From: Rickettsiales bacterium
GTDB lineage: Bacteria > Pseudomonadota > Alphaproteobacteria > Rickettsiales > UBA1997
Assembly (NCBI GenBank): GCA_016778745.1
Contig: JADHOZ010000004.1
Coordinates: 1 to 36,396, forward strand
Direction of reading: 5' to 3'
DNA length: 36,396 nucleotides
The position numbers and the translations under genes were made by a program. The notes below the pieces were generated by a model that saw only the letters and a list, made by a program, of their open reading frames with translations, was not told the DNA's origin and searched no databases. Positions 18,086 through 28,693 of this stretch are shown piece by piece. How positions within the stretch are numbered: the stretch's first letter is position 1; every line of letters begins with the position of its first letter.

Positions 18086-19428
18086 TTTGGTAAAAATATT
18101 GTTACTCTTAATCCTCCAAGATGGGACTCCGATAATCTAATATGTCCGCCTTGAGAAGTGATTGCATCTGTGGCAATGGCAAGTCCTAATCCTGATCCTG
18201 AAGAATTGGATTTTTTATCAAGATTTCGTGAATTGTCAATGCGATAGAACGGTCGAATTACTTTTTCTCTTTCCTCTTTTGCGATTCCGGGACCGTTATC
18301 ATCAATGATGATCATTAAATTAGAATTTGATTCGGATACTATTAATTCTACTGAGTCGGCATGATTAAAAGCGTTATCAATTAGGTTGATTAGGGCTCTT
18401 TTTAGAGATAGTTTTTTTAGACTTAGTTTTAATTTGTTCGTGACGTTGAGGTGGCAATTAATTTCTTTGCCCATTTTGGCATAATATGTGATTATTTGTT
18501 CTTTGATAAATTTCTTTATTTCGATCTGGCTTGATTTTTCCTTATCGTCATTTTTGGCAAAATTTAGATATTCTTCTACCAGTTTTTCCATATCGGCTAT
18601 GTCATTTTTAAGATCTGTGGTTTCTTCGCTTTTTGGCATTAATTCTAATTGTAGCTTCATTCTAGTAAGAGGGGTTCGTAGATCATGGGATACGCCAGAT
18701 AACATATCGGTTCTTTGAGACATTTGTCGCATTAATCGTTCTTGCATTTTTTTAAAGGAAATTGCTAATAGCCTTACTTCTTTTGATCCGTAAGCTTTAA
18801 GATTGGGGCTATCTATTCCTCTTCCTAGTTTTTCTGCTGCTTCTGAAAGATTTTTAATGGACCGTACTTGGTTTTTTAAGAAGATGATAGATATGCTTAA
18901 GGTTATTATCGCTGTTAGAGCCATCCATAAGGTAAAGACATAGCCACTGGAGCTTGTTAATCTTTTTGTTGATATTTTGAAGAGAATAGTTTGGTTGTTA
19001 TGGGGTATTTCAACTATGATTTGCTTAGAATCCGCGGGATCTTCGCCAATATGCGTAGGTTCTAAACCGTATCTTTCTAGTTCCATTTTAAATTGATTGT
19101 ACGGATCAATTATTGGTTTTATATATTGGTAGTTATTATTAATTATGCTTTGCGTTGAGTGCGCTTGAGATTTATTTTTTATTTCAAAGGCTAGGTTGAT
19201 TCGTTTAGAAAAATTTTGTAGGAATTTCTGTGATTTTTGATCATCAATTGTTTCTTGAATAAACTTCATTTCCTCTACGACGCCCCTGGCCATATGTTTT
19301 GATATATTATCAATATGTGTGTAGAAAAACACGTATATTGAAACAATTTGAACGATTAAAATAGGCACAGCAATTATGAGCAGAAATCTGCCATATAGTG
19401 AGTTTGGTATGAATCTTTTTAGTTCCAT
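18082..19428 (-). CDS. EnvZ-like sensor histidine kinase
   Basis: Two TMs, HAMP, H-box LSGVSHDLRTPLTRMKLQLELMP, N/G boxes DNAFNHA, DDNGPGI, GSGLGLAI. Confidence 0.93.
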   Translation of the reverse strand: MELKRFIPNSLYGRFLLIIAVPILIVQIVSIYVFFYTHIDNISKHMARGVVEEMKFIQETIDDQKSQKFLQNFSKRINLAFEIKNKSQAHSTQSIINNNYQYIKPIIDPYNQFKMELERYGLEPTHIGEDPADSKQIIVEIPHNNQTILFKISTKRLTSSSGYVFTLWMALTAIITLSISIIFLKNQVRSIKNLSEAAEKLGRGIDSPNLKAYGSKEVRLLAISFKKMQERLMRQMSQRTDMLSGVSHDLRTPLTRMKLQLELMPKSEETTDLKNDIADMEKLVEEYLNFAKNDDKEKSSQIEIKKFIKEQIITYYAKMGKEINCHLNVTNKLKLSLKKLSLKRALINLIDNAFNHADSVELIVSESNSNLMIIIDDNGPGIAKEEREKVIRPFYRIDNSRNLDKKSNSSGSGLGLAIATDAITSQGGHIRLSESHLGGLRVTIFLPK

Positions 19429-19499
19429 TTTGAAAATTATCGACTAGTATTTAAGCTACTTCTGAATTATAAACTAAGCTATATTAGATTTAAAGAGTT

Positions 19500-20258
19500 A
19501 TGACGAATAAGATTTCAGCGAAGAACGTTAATTTATTTTACTCAAAAAAGCAGGCATTATTTGATATAAATTTGGATTTTAAAACAAATAGTGTGACGGC
19601 GTTAATTGGCCCTTCTGGATGCGGTAAATCTTCTTTCTTAAGATGTATTAACCGAATGAATGATACTATTTTGGGGTGTGATATTAGGGGCGAAATTACG
19701 TTAGATGGAAAGAATATTTATGATAATGATTTAGATTTGGTTCTTTTGCGCGCAAATGTTGGCATGGTTTTTCAAAAACCAAATCCTTTTCCAAAATCAA
19801 TTTATGAAAATGTGGCTTATGGCCCAAGGATTCACGGACTATTTAATAGTAAAGTCGAACTAGATGAGATTGTTGAAAAAAGCTTAACGAAAGCAGGCTT
19901 GTTTAATGAAGTTAAAGATCGTCTTCATGATCAAGCAACGGGCTTGTCTGGTGGCCAACAGCAAAGATTATGTATTGCGAGGACAATTGCCATAGAGCCA
20001 GAAGTAATTTTGATGGACGAACCTTGTTCTGCTCTTGATCCAATAGCGACAGCTAAAATTGAGGAGTTAATTGATGAACTAAAAGATAACTTTACTATTA
20101 TTATGGTAACACATTCAATGCAGCAAGCCGCTAGAGTTTCGAATATGACGGCATTCTTTAATATGGGTGAAGTGGTTGAGTATGGGAAGACGGATGTCAT
20201 TTTTACAAATCCTAAAAAACAAAAAACGCAAGACTATATTACTGGTCGATTTGGTTAA
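19500..20258 (+). CDS. pstB: Phosphate ABC transporter ATP-binding protein PstB
   Basis: [68 protein letters not shown]. Confidence 0.95.
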   Translation: MTNKISAKNVNLFYSKKQALFDINLDFKTNSVTALIGPSGCGKSSFLRCINRMNDTILGCDIRGEITLDGKNIYDNDLDLVLLRANVGMVFQKPNPFPKSIYENVAYGPRIHGLFNSKVELDEIVEKSLTKAGLFNEVKDRLHDQATGLSGGQQQRLCIARTIAIEPEVILMDEPCSALDPIATAKIEELIDELKDNFTIIMVTHSMQQAARVSNMTAFFNMGEVVEYGKTDVIFTNPKKQKTQDYITGRFG

Positions 20259-20263
20259 CGAAA

Positions 20264-20620
20264 ATGTTTGGAATTTCCATTACAGAATTAATAATAGTCC
20301 TAATAGTAGCTCTCTTATTTATTAGACCTGCTGATTTACCTGAAATTGCTTATTTTATTGGTCGATTTATTTATAAGGGTAAAAAACTGTATATGGATGC
20401 AAAAAATTATCTAAAAATCTCGGGTCGTGACTTTGGGCTTGATGAAGTTAAATACGAACTTGATCGTGGTATTGCAGATGAGAAGGCTAAGTTAGATGAT
20501 GATATAACGGTTATTGTTGATATGGATGGCAATGAACATAAGGTTAATCTAAAACATCTTGATAGAGAGGTTGATGAAAGCGAAATAGAAGAGTTAAATT
20601 CAAATAATAAACCTTTATAA
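20264..20620 (+). CDS. TatA/TatB-like Sec-independent translocase component
   Basis: N-terminal MFGISITELIIVLIVALLFIRPADLPEIAYFIGRF (short TM then amphipathic helix) with acidic tail; 5 bp after pstB. Confidence 0.65.
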   Translation: MFGISITELIIVLIVALLFIRPADLPEIAYFIGRFIYKGKKLYMDAKNYLKISGRDFGLDEVKYELDRGIADEKAKLDDDITVIVDMDGNEHKVNLKHLDREVDESEIEELNSNNKPL

Positions 20621-21421
20621 ATCAAAAATTACTCCAAATGTTATACTTCGATTTAAAAGGTTGACTACTCTTCTATTTTCGTCGTCTTCATATTTTCGTT
20701 GCTCAAAATTATGCCTTAACTCGACCGATAATTTATTATTTAGGCGATATACTAGCCTGGTTTTTATTCCGTTATCTAAACTTTCATTATCGATGAATAA
20801 ATAGCCTCTCTGCGTTAGTCTGAGGTTTTTACTGAGCTGGAAATTTGTTCTAATTGAAGGTATAAAACTTATGGAATTTCCTGCATTATGCGTTCTTCTT
20901 TGGCCAATACTGACGTCTATTTCAGTTTTTTCATTAAAGAATATTTTTCCTATTCCAACGGCATTGTAGATGTCATAATAATAAATTGATAGGTCATCAT
21001 AGAGTGTTCTATGAAATAGGGCCGTATAGTATTTACCATGTTCTTTGAATCTAATTTTGCTAGATAATACTAGATCGTAACTTTCTGATGTTTTGACGCC
21101 ATATTTTCTATTTTCTCCGCTGCCGCGGTCGTCATATTCATTTTCATTTATGAAATTTAATTCATTAATAAATTTGGAAGTTTGGTGTAGATATCTGGTG
21201 GTGAGATCTATTTCTTTTGAATTGTACTTTGATGCGTAAGAACCGCCAATTGCTAGATACCGACGTGATTTATTTGATTTTTCGTAGAATCTTTTAGACC
21301 TGGCGGTGACTACCTCTTCTCTGTTCGCTTCTTTTTCGATGGCAAAAGATCGATTGGAGATTATAATATGAAAGATAAAGAAAAATAATGCGGTTTTAGG
21401 GAGAATAGGTGTTTTTCTCAT
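20615..21421 (-). CDS. Secreted beta-barrel-like outer membrane protein, DUF481/YdiY-like
   Basis: N-terminal signal peptide (ALFFFIFHIIISNRSFA); alternating beta pattern; 'NFQLSKNLRLTQRGYLFID...TRLVYRLNNKLSVELRHNFE...SITFGVIFDL' resembles the DUF481 C-terminus. Confidence 0.5.
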   Translation of the reverse strand: MRKTPILPKTALFFFIFHIIISNRSFAIEKEANREEVVTARSKRFYEKSNKSRRYLAIGGSYASKYNSKEIDLTTRYLHQTSKFINELNFINENEYDDRGSGENRKYGVKTSESYDLVLSSKIRFKEHGKYYTALFHRTLYDDLSIYYYDIYNAVGIGKIFFNEKTEIDVSIGQRRTHNAGNSISFIPSIRTNFQLSKNLRLTQRGYLFIDNESLDNGIKTRLVYRLNNKLSVELRHNFEQRKYEDDENRRVVNLLNRSITFGVIFDL

Positions 21422-21462
21422 GGTTTTTTGGGTGTTGGTTTTTTTCTTTGGTGGTTTTGTTT

Positions 21463-21720
21463 TTAGTCAATTTCGCCAAATTCTTCGAGTTCTGGTGAGT
21501 CGGTTTCTTGTGCGTCTTCAGTGATTTCGACTTTTTTTTCTATTATTATTGGTTTTGCGATATTTTGTTCTGTATTGGTTTCGAGGATATCAACTTCTTG
21601 CTCTTTTACTTCGAAAAGCCAACCAAAATTTTCCTTAACAGGACCGGAATATCCTACACCAAAGAAGAATGCCGATAATAGCAAGACAGATATCATCACC
21701 AATTCAAGTATTTTCGACAT
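21463..21720 (-). CDS. Small membrane-anchored protein of unknown function (85 aa)
   Basis: N-terminal TM (LELVMISVLLLSAFFFGVGY) then strongly acidic tail; plausible start, in line with flanking minus-strand genes. Confidence 0.5.
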   Translation of the reverse strand: MSKILELVMISVLLLSAFFFGVGYSGPVKENFGWLFEVKEQEVDILETNTEQNIAKPIIIEKKVEITEDAQETDSPELEEFGEID

Positions 21721-21863
21721 AATTATTTATGTGTGATTAATGATATAAACAGCTCGAAAGTTTCTTCATAAAAACTTTAGTTTCAAGCAATTTTTTTTAA
21801 TGCAACCTAAAAATAATAAATCTTTTTCAGTTTTTGACATTGTCTTTTAATGAGACAGTTCTT

Positions 21864-23165
21864 TTATAACAACATCAAAACTGGTTGCTCTATGTATTTT
21901 CGAAGAGATTTGAGAAATTCAGCTCCGACAGCGCCATCAACTGATCTGTGATCTGAGGATAGTGTCACATTCATTAAGTTAGATATTGTGATTTGATCAT
22001 TATCACCGACTACCGGTTTTTTAACTGCTCGAGATACCGCTAGAATGCAGCTTTGCGGAGGATTAACGATAGCGCTAAAATTATCGATTCCAAACATTCC
22101 TAGGTTAGAGATACTAAATGACCCGCCTTGAAATTCTTCTGGTTGCAACTTATTCTCACGCGCTTTTTTTGCTAATTCTTTTGTTTCAACAGATATGGTT
22201 TTAAGATCTTTTTGGTCAGCATTTTTTACAATTGGGGTAATGAGTCCACCATCTATTGCTACAGCCATTGAAATATCTATATTGTTGTAAACGATAATTT
22301 CTTCTTCGCTCCAAGACGAATTCGCTAGAGGCACTTCTTTAAGGGATAGGGCGCAAGCTTTGATGATTAGATCATTTACTGATATCTTGTAGGCTGGCTT
22401 TTTATTCTCATCTACTGGCGCAACAGAATTGATTGTTGCTCTAATTTCTAAAAGTCTATCAATGTTGAATTCGCAAGATAGATAGAAGTGTGGTGTGTTT
22501 TGTTTAGACTCAAGTAATCTACGTGCAATAACTTTTCTGATATTGCTATTTTTAACGGCGTAATGTTCTTGGGGATTTCTTCTAACTACACCAGATGCGG
22601 ATCCAGGATTTCTTAGAAAATCAATAATATCGTCTTTGATAATTCTTCCATGAGGACCGCTGCCAGTTACTTGATAAAGGCTGACATTTTCTTCTTTAGC
22701 AATTCTTTTGGCTAAAGGACTGGCTTTAATTTTATTATTAAATGATCCGGTGGATCCAGATTTGGTGGTCATAGGGGCGGTTGGTGTTGCTGGGATTTCT
22801 TTGGTCTTAGCTTCTTGGGTGTTTTTCTTGTCGGAGCTATTTTCTGTTTTGTCAGTTTTTTCTGCTGTGGTTTCCTTTGGGGTCGAAGTAGATTTATAGT
22901 CTTTCAGCGCGGATTTATCTTCTCCATCTTCGAGAAGTAGAGCGATAACCGAGTTCACCCCTACATTTTCTGATCCTTCGCTCACTAATATTTTACCTAA
23001 CGTTCCTTCGTCAACGGCTTCAACTTCCATTGTCGCTTTATCTGTTTCGATTTCAGCAATAACGTCACCAGCTTCTACTTTGTCGCCTTCTTTTTTAATC
23101 CATTTTGCAAGATTACCTTCTGTCATGGTTGGTGATAGTGCTGGCATTGTAATTTCTATAGGCAT
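21864..23165 (-). CDS. pdhC: Pyruvate dehydrogenase E2, dihydrolipoamide acetyltransferase (one lipoyl domain)
   Basis: [28 protein letters not shown], lipoyl [12 protein letters not shown]3-binding [14 protein letters not shown], catalytic [16 protein letters not shown]. Confidence 0.95.
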   Translation of the reverse strand: MPIEITMPALSPTMTEGNLAKWIKKEGDKVEAGDVIAEIETDKATMEVEAVDEGTLGKILVSEGSENVGVNSVIALLLEDGEDKSALKDYKSTSTPKETTAEKTDKTENSSDKKNTQEAKTKEIPATPTAPMTTKSGSTGSFNNKIKASPLAKRIAKEENVSLYQVTGSGPHGRIIKDDIIDFLRNPGSASGVVRRNPQEHYAVKNSNIRKVIARRLLESKQNTPHFYLSCEFNIDRLLEIRATINSVAPVDENKKPAYKISVNDLIIKACALSLKEVPLANSSWSEEEIIVYNNIDISMAVAIDGGLITPIVKNADQKDLKTISVETKELAKKARENKLQPEEFQGGSFSISNLGMFGIDNFSAIVNPPQSCILAVSRAVKKPVVGDNDQITISNLMNVTLSSDHRSVDGAVGAEFLKSLRKYIEQPVLMLL

Positions 23166-23197
23166 ATTGACTTAATAAATTGTTAAAGTTTATTTAT

Positions 23198-23361
23198 TTT
23201 ATACCAAGCCTCGTCTTTAATCACTTTTTTATCGCTTTTATTTTTAGTCTAAAATTATAAAAAAACCTTTATATATCATGATACACGCAGATTTTCTTGA
23301 TAATTTGATCCTCAAAAATATTTTGTTTAAAAAGGCAATTAAAGACGAGGCTTGGTATAAA
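23198..23361. repeat. 164-bp interval bounded by perfect 24-bp inverted repeats (MITE-like)
   Basis: Left arm 23198-23221 TTTATACCAAGCCTCGTCTTTAAT; right arm 23338-23361 ATTAAAGACGAGGCTTGGTATAAA (exact reverse complement); TTAT on both outer flanks (23194-23197, 23362-23365). Confidence 0.85.
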
Positions 23362-23393
23362 TTATTTTAATTTAGTTTGGTAGAAAATTACAA

Positions 23394-24404
23394 CTATTCT
23401 TTTCTACTGTCAAAGCTGTCTCTCAATGCTTCTCCGATAAATACTAATAAAGTTAATAATAACGTGATGGTAAGAAAGCTGGCAATACCTAGCCATGGGG
23501 CATTGATGTTGTTTTTTCCTTGCGATAGTAATTCTCCAAGAGAGGGAGAACCTATTGGCAGTCCTAATCCCAAGAAATCTAAAGAGGTGAGGGTGGTTAT
23601 TGATCCCGCTAGTATGAATGGTAAGTTAGCTATTATTATAGGTGAGGCGTTAGGTAATATATGTTTAAAAATAATACGTGAGTTTTTTGCGCCGAGTGAT
23701 TTGCTTGCTTTCACAAAGTCAAAATTTCGTAGTCTTAGAAACTCTGCTCTGACGTAAGAGACGATTGATATCCAGCTAAAAGCAAGCATTAGCAATAATA
23801 ACGTGAAAAATCCGGGCGTGATTATAGTTGATAAAATGATGAGTAAAAACAAGATAGGCATACTTGACCATATTTCTATAAATCTTTGTAGAATTAGGTC
23901 GCACAATCCACCAAAATAGCCTTGAATTGCGCCAAGGGAAACACCAATCACCATGCTAAAAAAAGCGAGGGTGATACCAAAAATTAGCGATATTCTGATG
24001 CCATATAATATTCTAGCTAAAACATCACGACCATTATCATCTGTTCCCAGTAAGTTTGTTAACGTTGGTTTTGAGGGGGCGGGAGAGGGTAGATTGAAGT
24101 TAATGGTGTTGTAAGAAAATTGTATCAGAGGAAAAATAATAAATCCGTTTTTTGTTATCTTTTCTTGAACGAAAGGGTCTTGGTAGTCTGTATGTGTTTT
24201 TAGGTGTCCTCCAAAAGTTGTTTCTGGAACATTGTTTATAAAAGGAAAGAAGATTTGGTTGTCGTATTTAACCAATAAAGGTTCGTTGTTAGCTATTATT
24301 TCTGAGAATAGGGTGAGGAAAAATATTGTGATTAACGTTATAAAAGAGTAGTAGCCTCTTTTATTCTTTTTGAACTTTTTTATGAAATTTGCATCGAATG
24401 TCAT
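23394..24404 (-). CDS. ABC transporter permease, YejE-like (oligopeptide/microcin C type)
   Basis: LLGTDDNGRDVLARILYGIRISLIFG, EFLRLRNFDFVKASKSLGAKNSRIIFKHILPN, LDFLGLGLPIGSPSLGELL. Confidence 0.9.
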   Translation of the reverse strand: MTFDANFIKKFKKNKRGYYSFITLITIFFLTLFSEIIANNEPLLVKYDNQIFFPFINNVPETTFGGHLKTHTDYQDPFVQEKITKNGFIIFPLIQFSYNTINFNLPSPAPSKPTLTNLLGTDDNGRDVLARILYGIRISLIFGITLAFFSMVIGVSLGAIQGYFGGLCDLILQRFIEIWSSMPILFLLIILSTIITPGFFTLLLLMLAFSWISIVSYVRAEFLRLRNFDFVKASKSLGAKNSRIIFKHILPNASPIIIANLPFILAGSITTLTSLDFLGLGLPIGSPSLGELLSQGKNNINAPWLGIASFLTITLLLTLLVFIGEALRDSFDSRKE

Positions 24405-24414
24405 TCGTTCTTAT

Positions 24415-24453
24415 TAAAAAAGCTTGGGAGCTGAATCTTCCAACTCAGCCCCC
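24415..24453 (-). terminator. Rho-independent terminator downstream of rpoC
   Basis: Minus strand GGGGGCTGA-GTTGGAAGAT-TCAGCTCCC followed by AAGCTTTTTT; 9-bp stem with one G-U pair and a T-tract. Confidence 0.85.
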
Positions 24454-24465
24454 CTTGGGAAATAT

Positions 24466-27400
24466 TTATTCGATTTCTTTAAGAACTTCTTTTGCCGAAT
24501 TCAAAAGATCTTGTTTTTCAAGTTCGAATTTTGCCTCATCAGATGCTTGCCTACGATACTTGGAAGCCATTAATCCAGTACCAGCTGGTATTAGTCTACC
24601 AACAATAATATTTTCTTTTAGACCTCTTAGGCTATCAACTTTTCCTTGAACGGCAGAGTCAGTTAAAACTCTAGTGGTTTCTTGGAATGAAGCAGCGGAG
24701 ATAAATGATTTTGTTTGAAGAGAGGCCTTTGTAATACCTAAAAGAACCGGAACGCAAGATGCAGGTTTTTGTTTATTTTCAATAGCTTTAACATTTGTTT
24801 CTTCAAATATATCGCGATCAACATATTCACCAGCTAATAGTGTAGTGTCGCCAGAATTTGTAACCTCTACTCTCTTAAGCATCATATTAAGAATTACTTC
24901 AATATGTTTGTTATCAATTTTTACACCTTGCATACGATATACTTTTTGTACTTCATTTACCATATAGTTGGTAAATGCCTGCATGCCAAGGATTCTTAAG
25001 ATGTCGTGAGGTACAGGGTTACCATCAACTAAGATATCTCCTTTTTTCACGAAGTCACCCTCCCCAACGAATAAGTGCTTAGTTTTGGAAATACTATATT
25101 CTACAGGCTCAAGCGATGCATCTTTTGATCTGATAATAATTCTACGTTTTGTTTTGTAGTCTTTACCAAATTCAACATGACCATCAATATCGCACATTAC
25201 AGAAGCATTCTTTGGTTTTCTTGCTTCGAATAGTTCAGCAACTCTTGGCAGGCCGCCAGTAATATCTCTGGTTTTAGAAGATTCTTTTGGAATTCTTGCT
25301 ATAATATCACCAGCCCTTACTTCTTCATTATTTGAAATACCAATAATTGTTTGAATTGATAGTGGGTACTCCTTAATTAACTCGTCTTTAGAATCAGAGA
25401 TCGATAGTCTTGGTTTTAACTCTTGCTTACTATATTGTTTCCAATCAATTACGATTTTTGATGAAACGCCAGATGCTTCATCAATCTTTTCACGCAAGGA
25501 AACGTTTTCAGTTAAATCATTATAGGTCACTTTACCATCGGTTTCAGCAATAACAGGAATGTTGTAAGGATCCCATTCTGATAGTACTTCACCTTTTTTA
25601 ACCGCTGCACCATCTTTATGGTGAATGAATGCGCCATAAGGAAGTTTGTAGCGGTGAATCTCTTTGCCTTTGGGATCATTTAGAGCAATTTCACAGCCTC
25701 TGTTAATTACAACAACTTTACCATTTCTATCGGTGATGGTATTTTCTTTTGCAAATTTGATTTTTGCATCCGCAATAGCAGAAATTGAAGATTGTTCAGA
25801 ACCTCTTTGTGCGGCACCACCAATGTGGAATGTTCTCATTGTAAGCTGAGTTCCTGGTTCACCAATAGATTGGGCAGCAATTACGCCAACTGCTTCACCG
25901 ATACTGACAATATTTCCTGTTGCTAGATCGCGACCGTAACATTTAACACAAACACCATCGCGTGAGTTACATGTTAGAACTGAGCGAGACTTGATAGACG
26001 AAACCTCTGCTTTTTCAATTTTTTCAGCAATTGCTTCATCAATCATTTCGCCGGCTTTGGCAATTACGTTGCCATTATTATCAAGCACGTCTTCAAATGG
26101 CACTCTACCAAGAGATTGATCTGATAGAGATGAAATAACCCTTCCATCGTCAAGAACTGGCTCAAGAGTTATGTATTCTGAAGTTTCGCAATCCTCTTCG
26201 ACAACGATACAGTCTTGTGATACGTCAACTAGTCTTCTGGTTAGGTAACCAGAGTTTGCTGTTTTAAGCGCAGTATCTGCCAAACCTTTTCTCGCGCCAT
26301 GTGCAGAAATAAAGTATTCAAGTACTTTAAGACCTTCTTTAAAATTTGAGGTAATTGGGGTTTCAATAATTTCCCCAGATGGTTTGGCCATCAAGCCACG
26401 CATACCAGCGACCTGTTTAATCTGGTTTTCTGAACCTCTTGCTCCAGAGTCAGCCATCATGAAAATTGAGTTAGCATCAACTGGTTCTTGGAATGCTGAA
26501 ATTTCTTTCATCATTTCTTTTGAGATATCGTTGGTGCAGCTAGTCCATTCATCGACTACTTTGTTATATCTTTCGCCGCCGGTAATTAAACCTTCGCGAT
26601 ATTGTTTTTCTAGTTTTTTAATCTGTTCAATTGAATCAGAAATGCGATCAGTTTTGCTTTGAGGAATGATCATATCATCTTTGCCAATTGAAATACCAGC
26701 TTTACACGCATTTTTGAAGCCGATCTCCATAATTTTATCGCAGAAGATAACAGTTTCTTTTTGACCACAATTACGATATACGTTGTCAATTAGGTTGGTT
26801 ACTGCTTTTTTGGTCATGACTTGGTTAGCTATTTTAAAGTCAGACTTCATGATGCTTGGCAATATATTGTAAATAGCTACTCTACCTGGAGTTGTTTCAA
26901 CTTTAGTAAAGTGTCTTTCACCGCTAGAATCTTTAACCATGTGACGGTATAAGATTTTTGAGTGAAGAGTTAGGTTTTTACTGTTAAGAGCATGCTCAAG
27001 TTCATAGCCGTTGGCGATTGGATGTGCTTTGGATTCTTTGTAGTTTTTACTTTCCATTGTCATGTAATAAAGGCCTAAGATAATATCTTGAGATGGAACT
27101 ATAATAGGTTTGCCATTTGCTGGACTTAGAATATTGTTTGTAGACATCATTAGAGCTCTGGCTTCGACTTGCGCTTCTATTGATAAAGGAACGTGAACGG
27201 CCATTTGGTCACCATCAAAGTCAGCATTAAATGCTGCACAAACTAGGGGGTGAAGTTGGATAGCTTTACCTTCAGTTAGGATTGGTTCAAATGCTTGAAT
27301 ACCGAGTCTGTGAAGTGTAGGGGCACGATTTAGTAATACCGGGTGTTCTTTGATGACCTCGTCTAAAATATCCCAAACCTCAGGCCTGCCTGTTTCTACC

Positions 27401-28629
27401 AATTTTTTAGATACCTTAATTGACGGGGATTTTCCATATAGTTCTAATTTTGAGTAGATGAATGGTTTAAATAATTCTAGAGCCATTCTTTTCGGGATAC
27501 CGCATTGGTGTAGTTTTAGTTCAGGACCGACAACAATTACACTTCTTCCTGAGTAGTCAACACGTTTACCAAGAAGATTTTGTCTGAATCTACCTTGTTT
27601 TCCCTTAAGCATATCACTTAGGGATTTGAAAGGTTTTTTGTTCGCATTTTTCACGATCGCTCCAGATCTGCCATTATCTAATAGGGCATCTACTGATTCT
27701 TGAAGCATTCTTTTTTCGTTCTTAATGATGATCTCTGGAGATCCAAGTTCTATCAGTCTTTTAAGACGGTTATTTCTGTTAATTACTCTTCTATATAATT
27801 CATTTAAGTCAGAAGTAGCAAATCTTCCGCCATCTAGCATTACTAGGGGTCTGATATCAGGGGGAATAACTGGTAGTACATTCATTACCATATATTCAGG
27901 TTTGTTATCATTAGATTCTAGGAATTGCTCAACAAGCTTTAGTCTTTTGATTGTTTTTTCTTTTTTTAGTTCTGAAGTTTGAGTAGCGAGATCTTCTCGT
28001 AAATCTTTTTGTAATTTTTTAAGATCAAGTTTTTGTAATAGGGTTTGGATTGCTTCTGCACCCATTCCAGCTTCAAAACTTCCATAACCATGCTCTTCTT
28101 GAAGTTTTTCATACTCTTCTTCTGTAATAATTTCACCTTCTTGAAGTGGAGACATTAAGCCATCAGTGATTATGTAAGACTCAAAATAGATAACTTTTTC
28201 GACTGCCTTTAGAGTTGTACCCAAAATTGTACTAATTCTTGATGGTAGAGATTTTAAGAACCAGATATGCGTTACAGGAGCAGCTAGTTCAATATGACCC
28301 ATTCTTTCTCTTCTAACTTTAGAAGAAGTAACTTCAACACCACATTTTTCACAGACGATTCCTTTGTACTTAATTCTTTTATATTTACCACAGAGACATT
28401 CGTAGTCCTTGATTGGTCCAAAAATACGCGCACAAAATAGGCCTTCTCTTTCGGGTTTGAAAGTACGATAGTTGATTGTTTCTGGCTTAGTTACTTCGCC
28501 AAAAGACCAGGATCTAATCTTGTCTGGATCGGCTACTGAGATTTTAATAGCATTAAAGTCAAGTAGGTCAACAGCGCTATTTGAATTCAAACTTAATAGA
28601 CCGTGTGAAGAAGTTCCTGCTAATGACAT
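24466..28629 (-). CDS. rpoC: RNA polymerase beta' subunit
   Basis: 1387 aa; [16 protein letters not shown] active site; zinc motif [23 protein letters not shown]. Confidence 0.99.
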   Translation of the reverse strand: MSLAGTSSHGLLSLNSNSAVDLLDFNAIKISVADPDKIRSWSFGEVTKPETINYRTFKPEREGLFCARIFGPIKDYECLCGKYKRIKYKGIVCEKCGVEVTSSKVRRERMGHIELAAPVTHIWFLKSLPSRISTILGTTLKAVEKVIYFESYIITDGLMSPLQEGEIITEEEYEKLQEEHGYGSFEAGMGAEAIQTLLQKLDLKKLQKDLREDLATQTSELKKEKTIKRLKLVEQFLESNDNKPEYMVMNVLPVIPPDIRPLVMLDGGRFATSDLNELYRRVINRNNRLKRLIELGSPEIIIKNEKRMLQESVDALLDNGRSGAIVKNANKKPFKSLSDMLKGKQGRFRQNLLGKRVDYSGRSVIVVGPELKLHQCGIPKRMALELFKPFIYSKLELYGKSPSIKVSKKLVETGRPEVWDILDEVIKEHPVLLNRAPTLHRLGIQAFEPILTEGKAIQLHPLVCAAFNADFDGDQMAVHVPLSIEAQVEARALMMSTNNILSPANGKPIIVPSQDIILGLYYMTMESKNYKESKAHPIANGYELEHALNSKNLTLHSKILYRHMVKDSSGERHFTKVETTPGRVAIYNILPSIMKSDFKIANQVMTKKAVTNLIDNVYRNCGQKETVIFCDKIMEIGFKNACKAGISIGKDDMIIPQSKTDRISDSIEQIKKLEKQYREGLITGGERYNKVVDEWTSCTNDISKEMMKEISAFQEPVDANSIFMMADSGARGSENQIKQVAGMRGLMAKPSGEIIETPITSNFKEGLKVLEYFISAHGARKGLADTALKTANSGYLTRRLVDVSQDCIVVEEDCETSEYITLEPVLDDGRVISSLSDQSLGRVPFEDVLDNNGNVIAKAGEMIDEAIAEKIEKAEVSSIKSRSVLTCNSRDGVCVKCYGRDLATGNIVSIGEAVGVIAAQSIGEPGTQLTMRTFHIGGAAQRGSEQSSISAIADAKIKFAKENTITDRNGKVVVINRGCEIALNDPKGKEIHRYKLPYGAFIHHKDGAAVKKGEVLSEWDPYNIPVIAETDGKVTYNDLTENVSLREKIDEASGVSSKIVIDWKQYSKQELKPRLSISDSKDELIKEYPLSIQTIIGISNNEEVRAGDIIARIPKESSKTRDITGGLPRVAELFEARKPKNASVMCDIDGHVEFGKDYKTKRRIIIRSKDASLEPVEYSISKTKHLFVGEGDFVKKGDILVDGNPVPHDILRILGMQAFTNYMVNEVQKVYRMQGVKIDNKHIEVILNMMLKRVEVTNSGDTTLLAGEYVDRDIFEETNVKAIENKQKPASCVPVLLGITKASLQTKSFISAASFQETTRVLTDSAVQGKVDSLRGLKENIIVGRLIPAGTGLMASKYRRQASDEAKFELEKQDLLNSAKEVLKEIE

Positions 28630-28693
28630 ATTAATATAAGTTTGTTTTGTTATTAATTACTTTGTTTATTCCCATTTTTCTTTGGGAGCAAAA

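Noticed and set aside
19764-19780. TGGTTTTT-C-AAAAACCA hairpin in pstB
   Set aside because: Explained by the conserved VFQKPN codons; short stem.
23377-23757. 126-aa plus-strand ORF opposite the YejE-like gene
   Set aside because: Fully antisense to a clear permease CDS.
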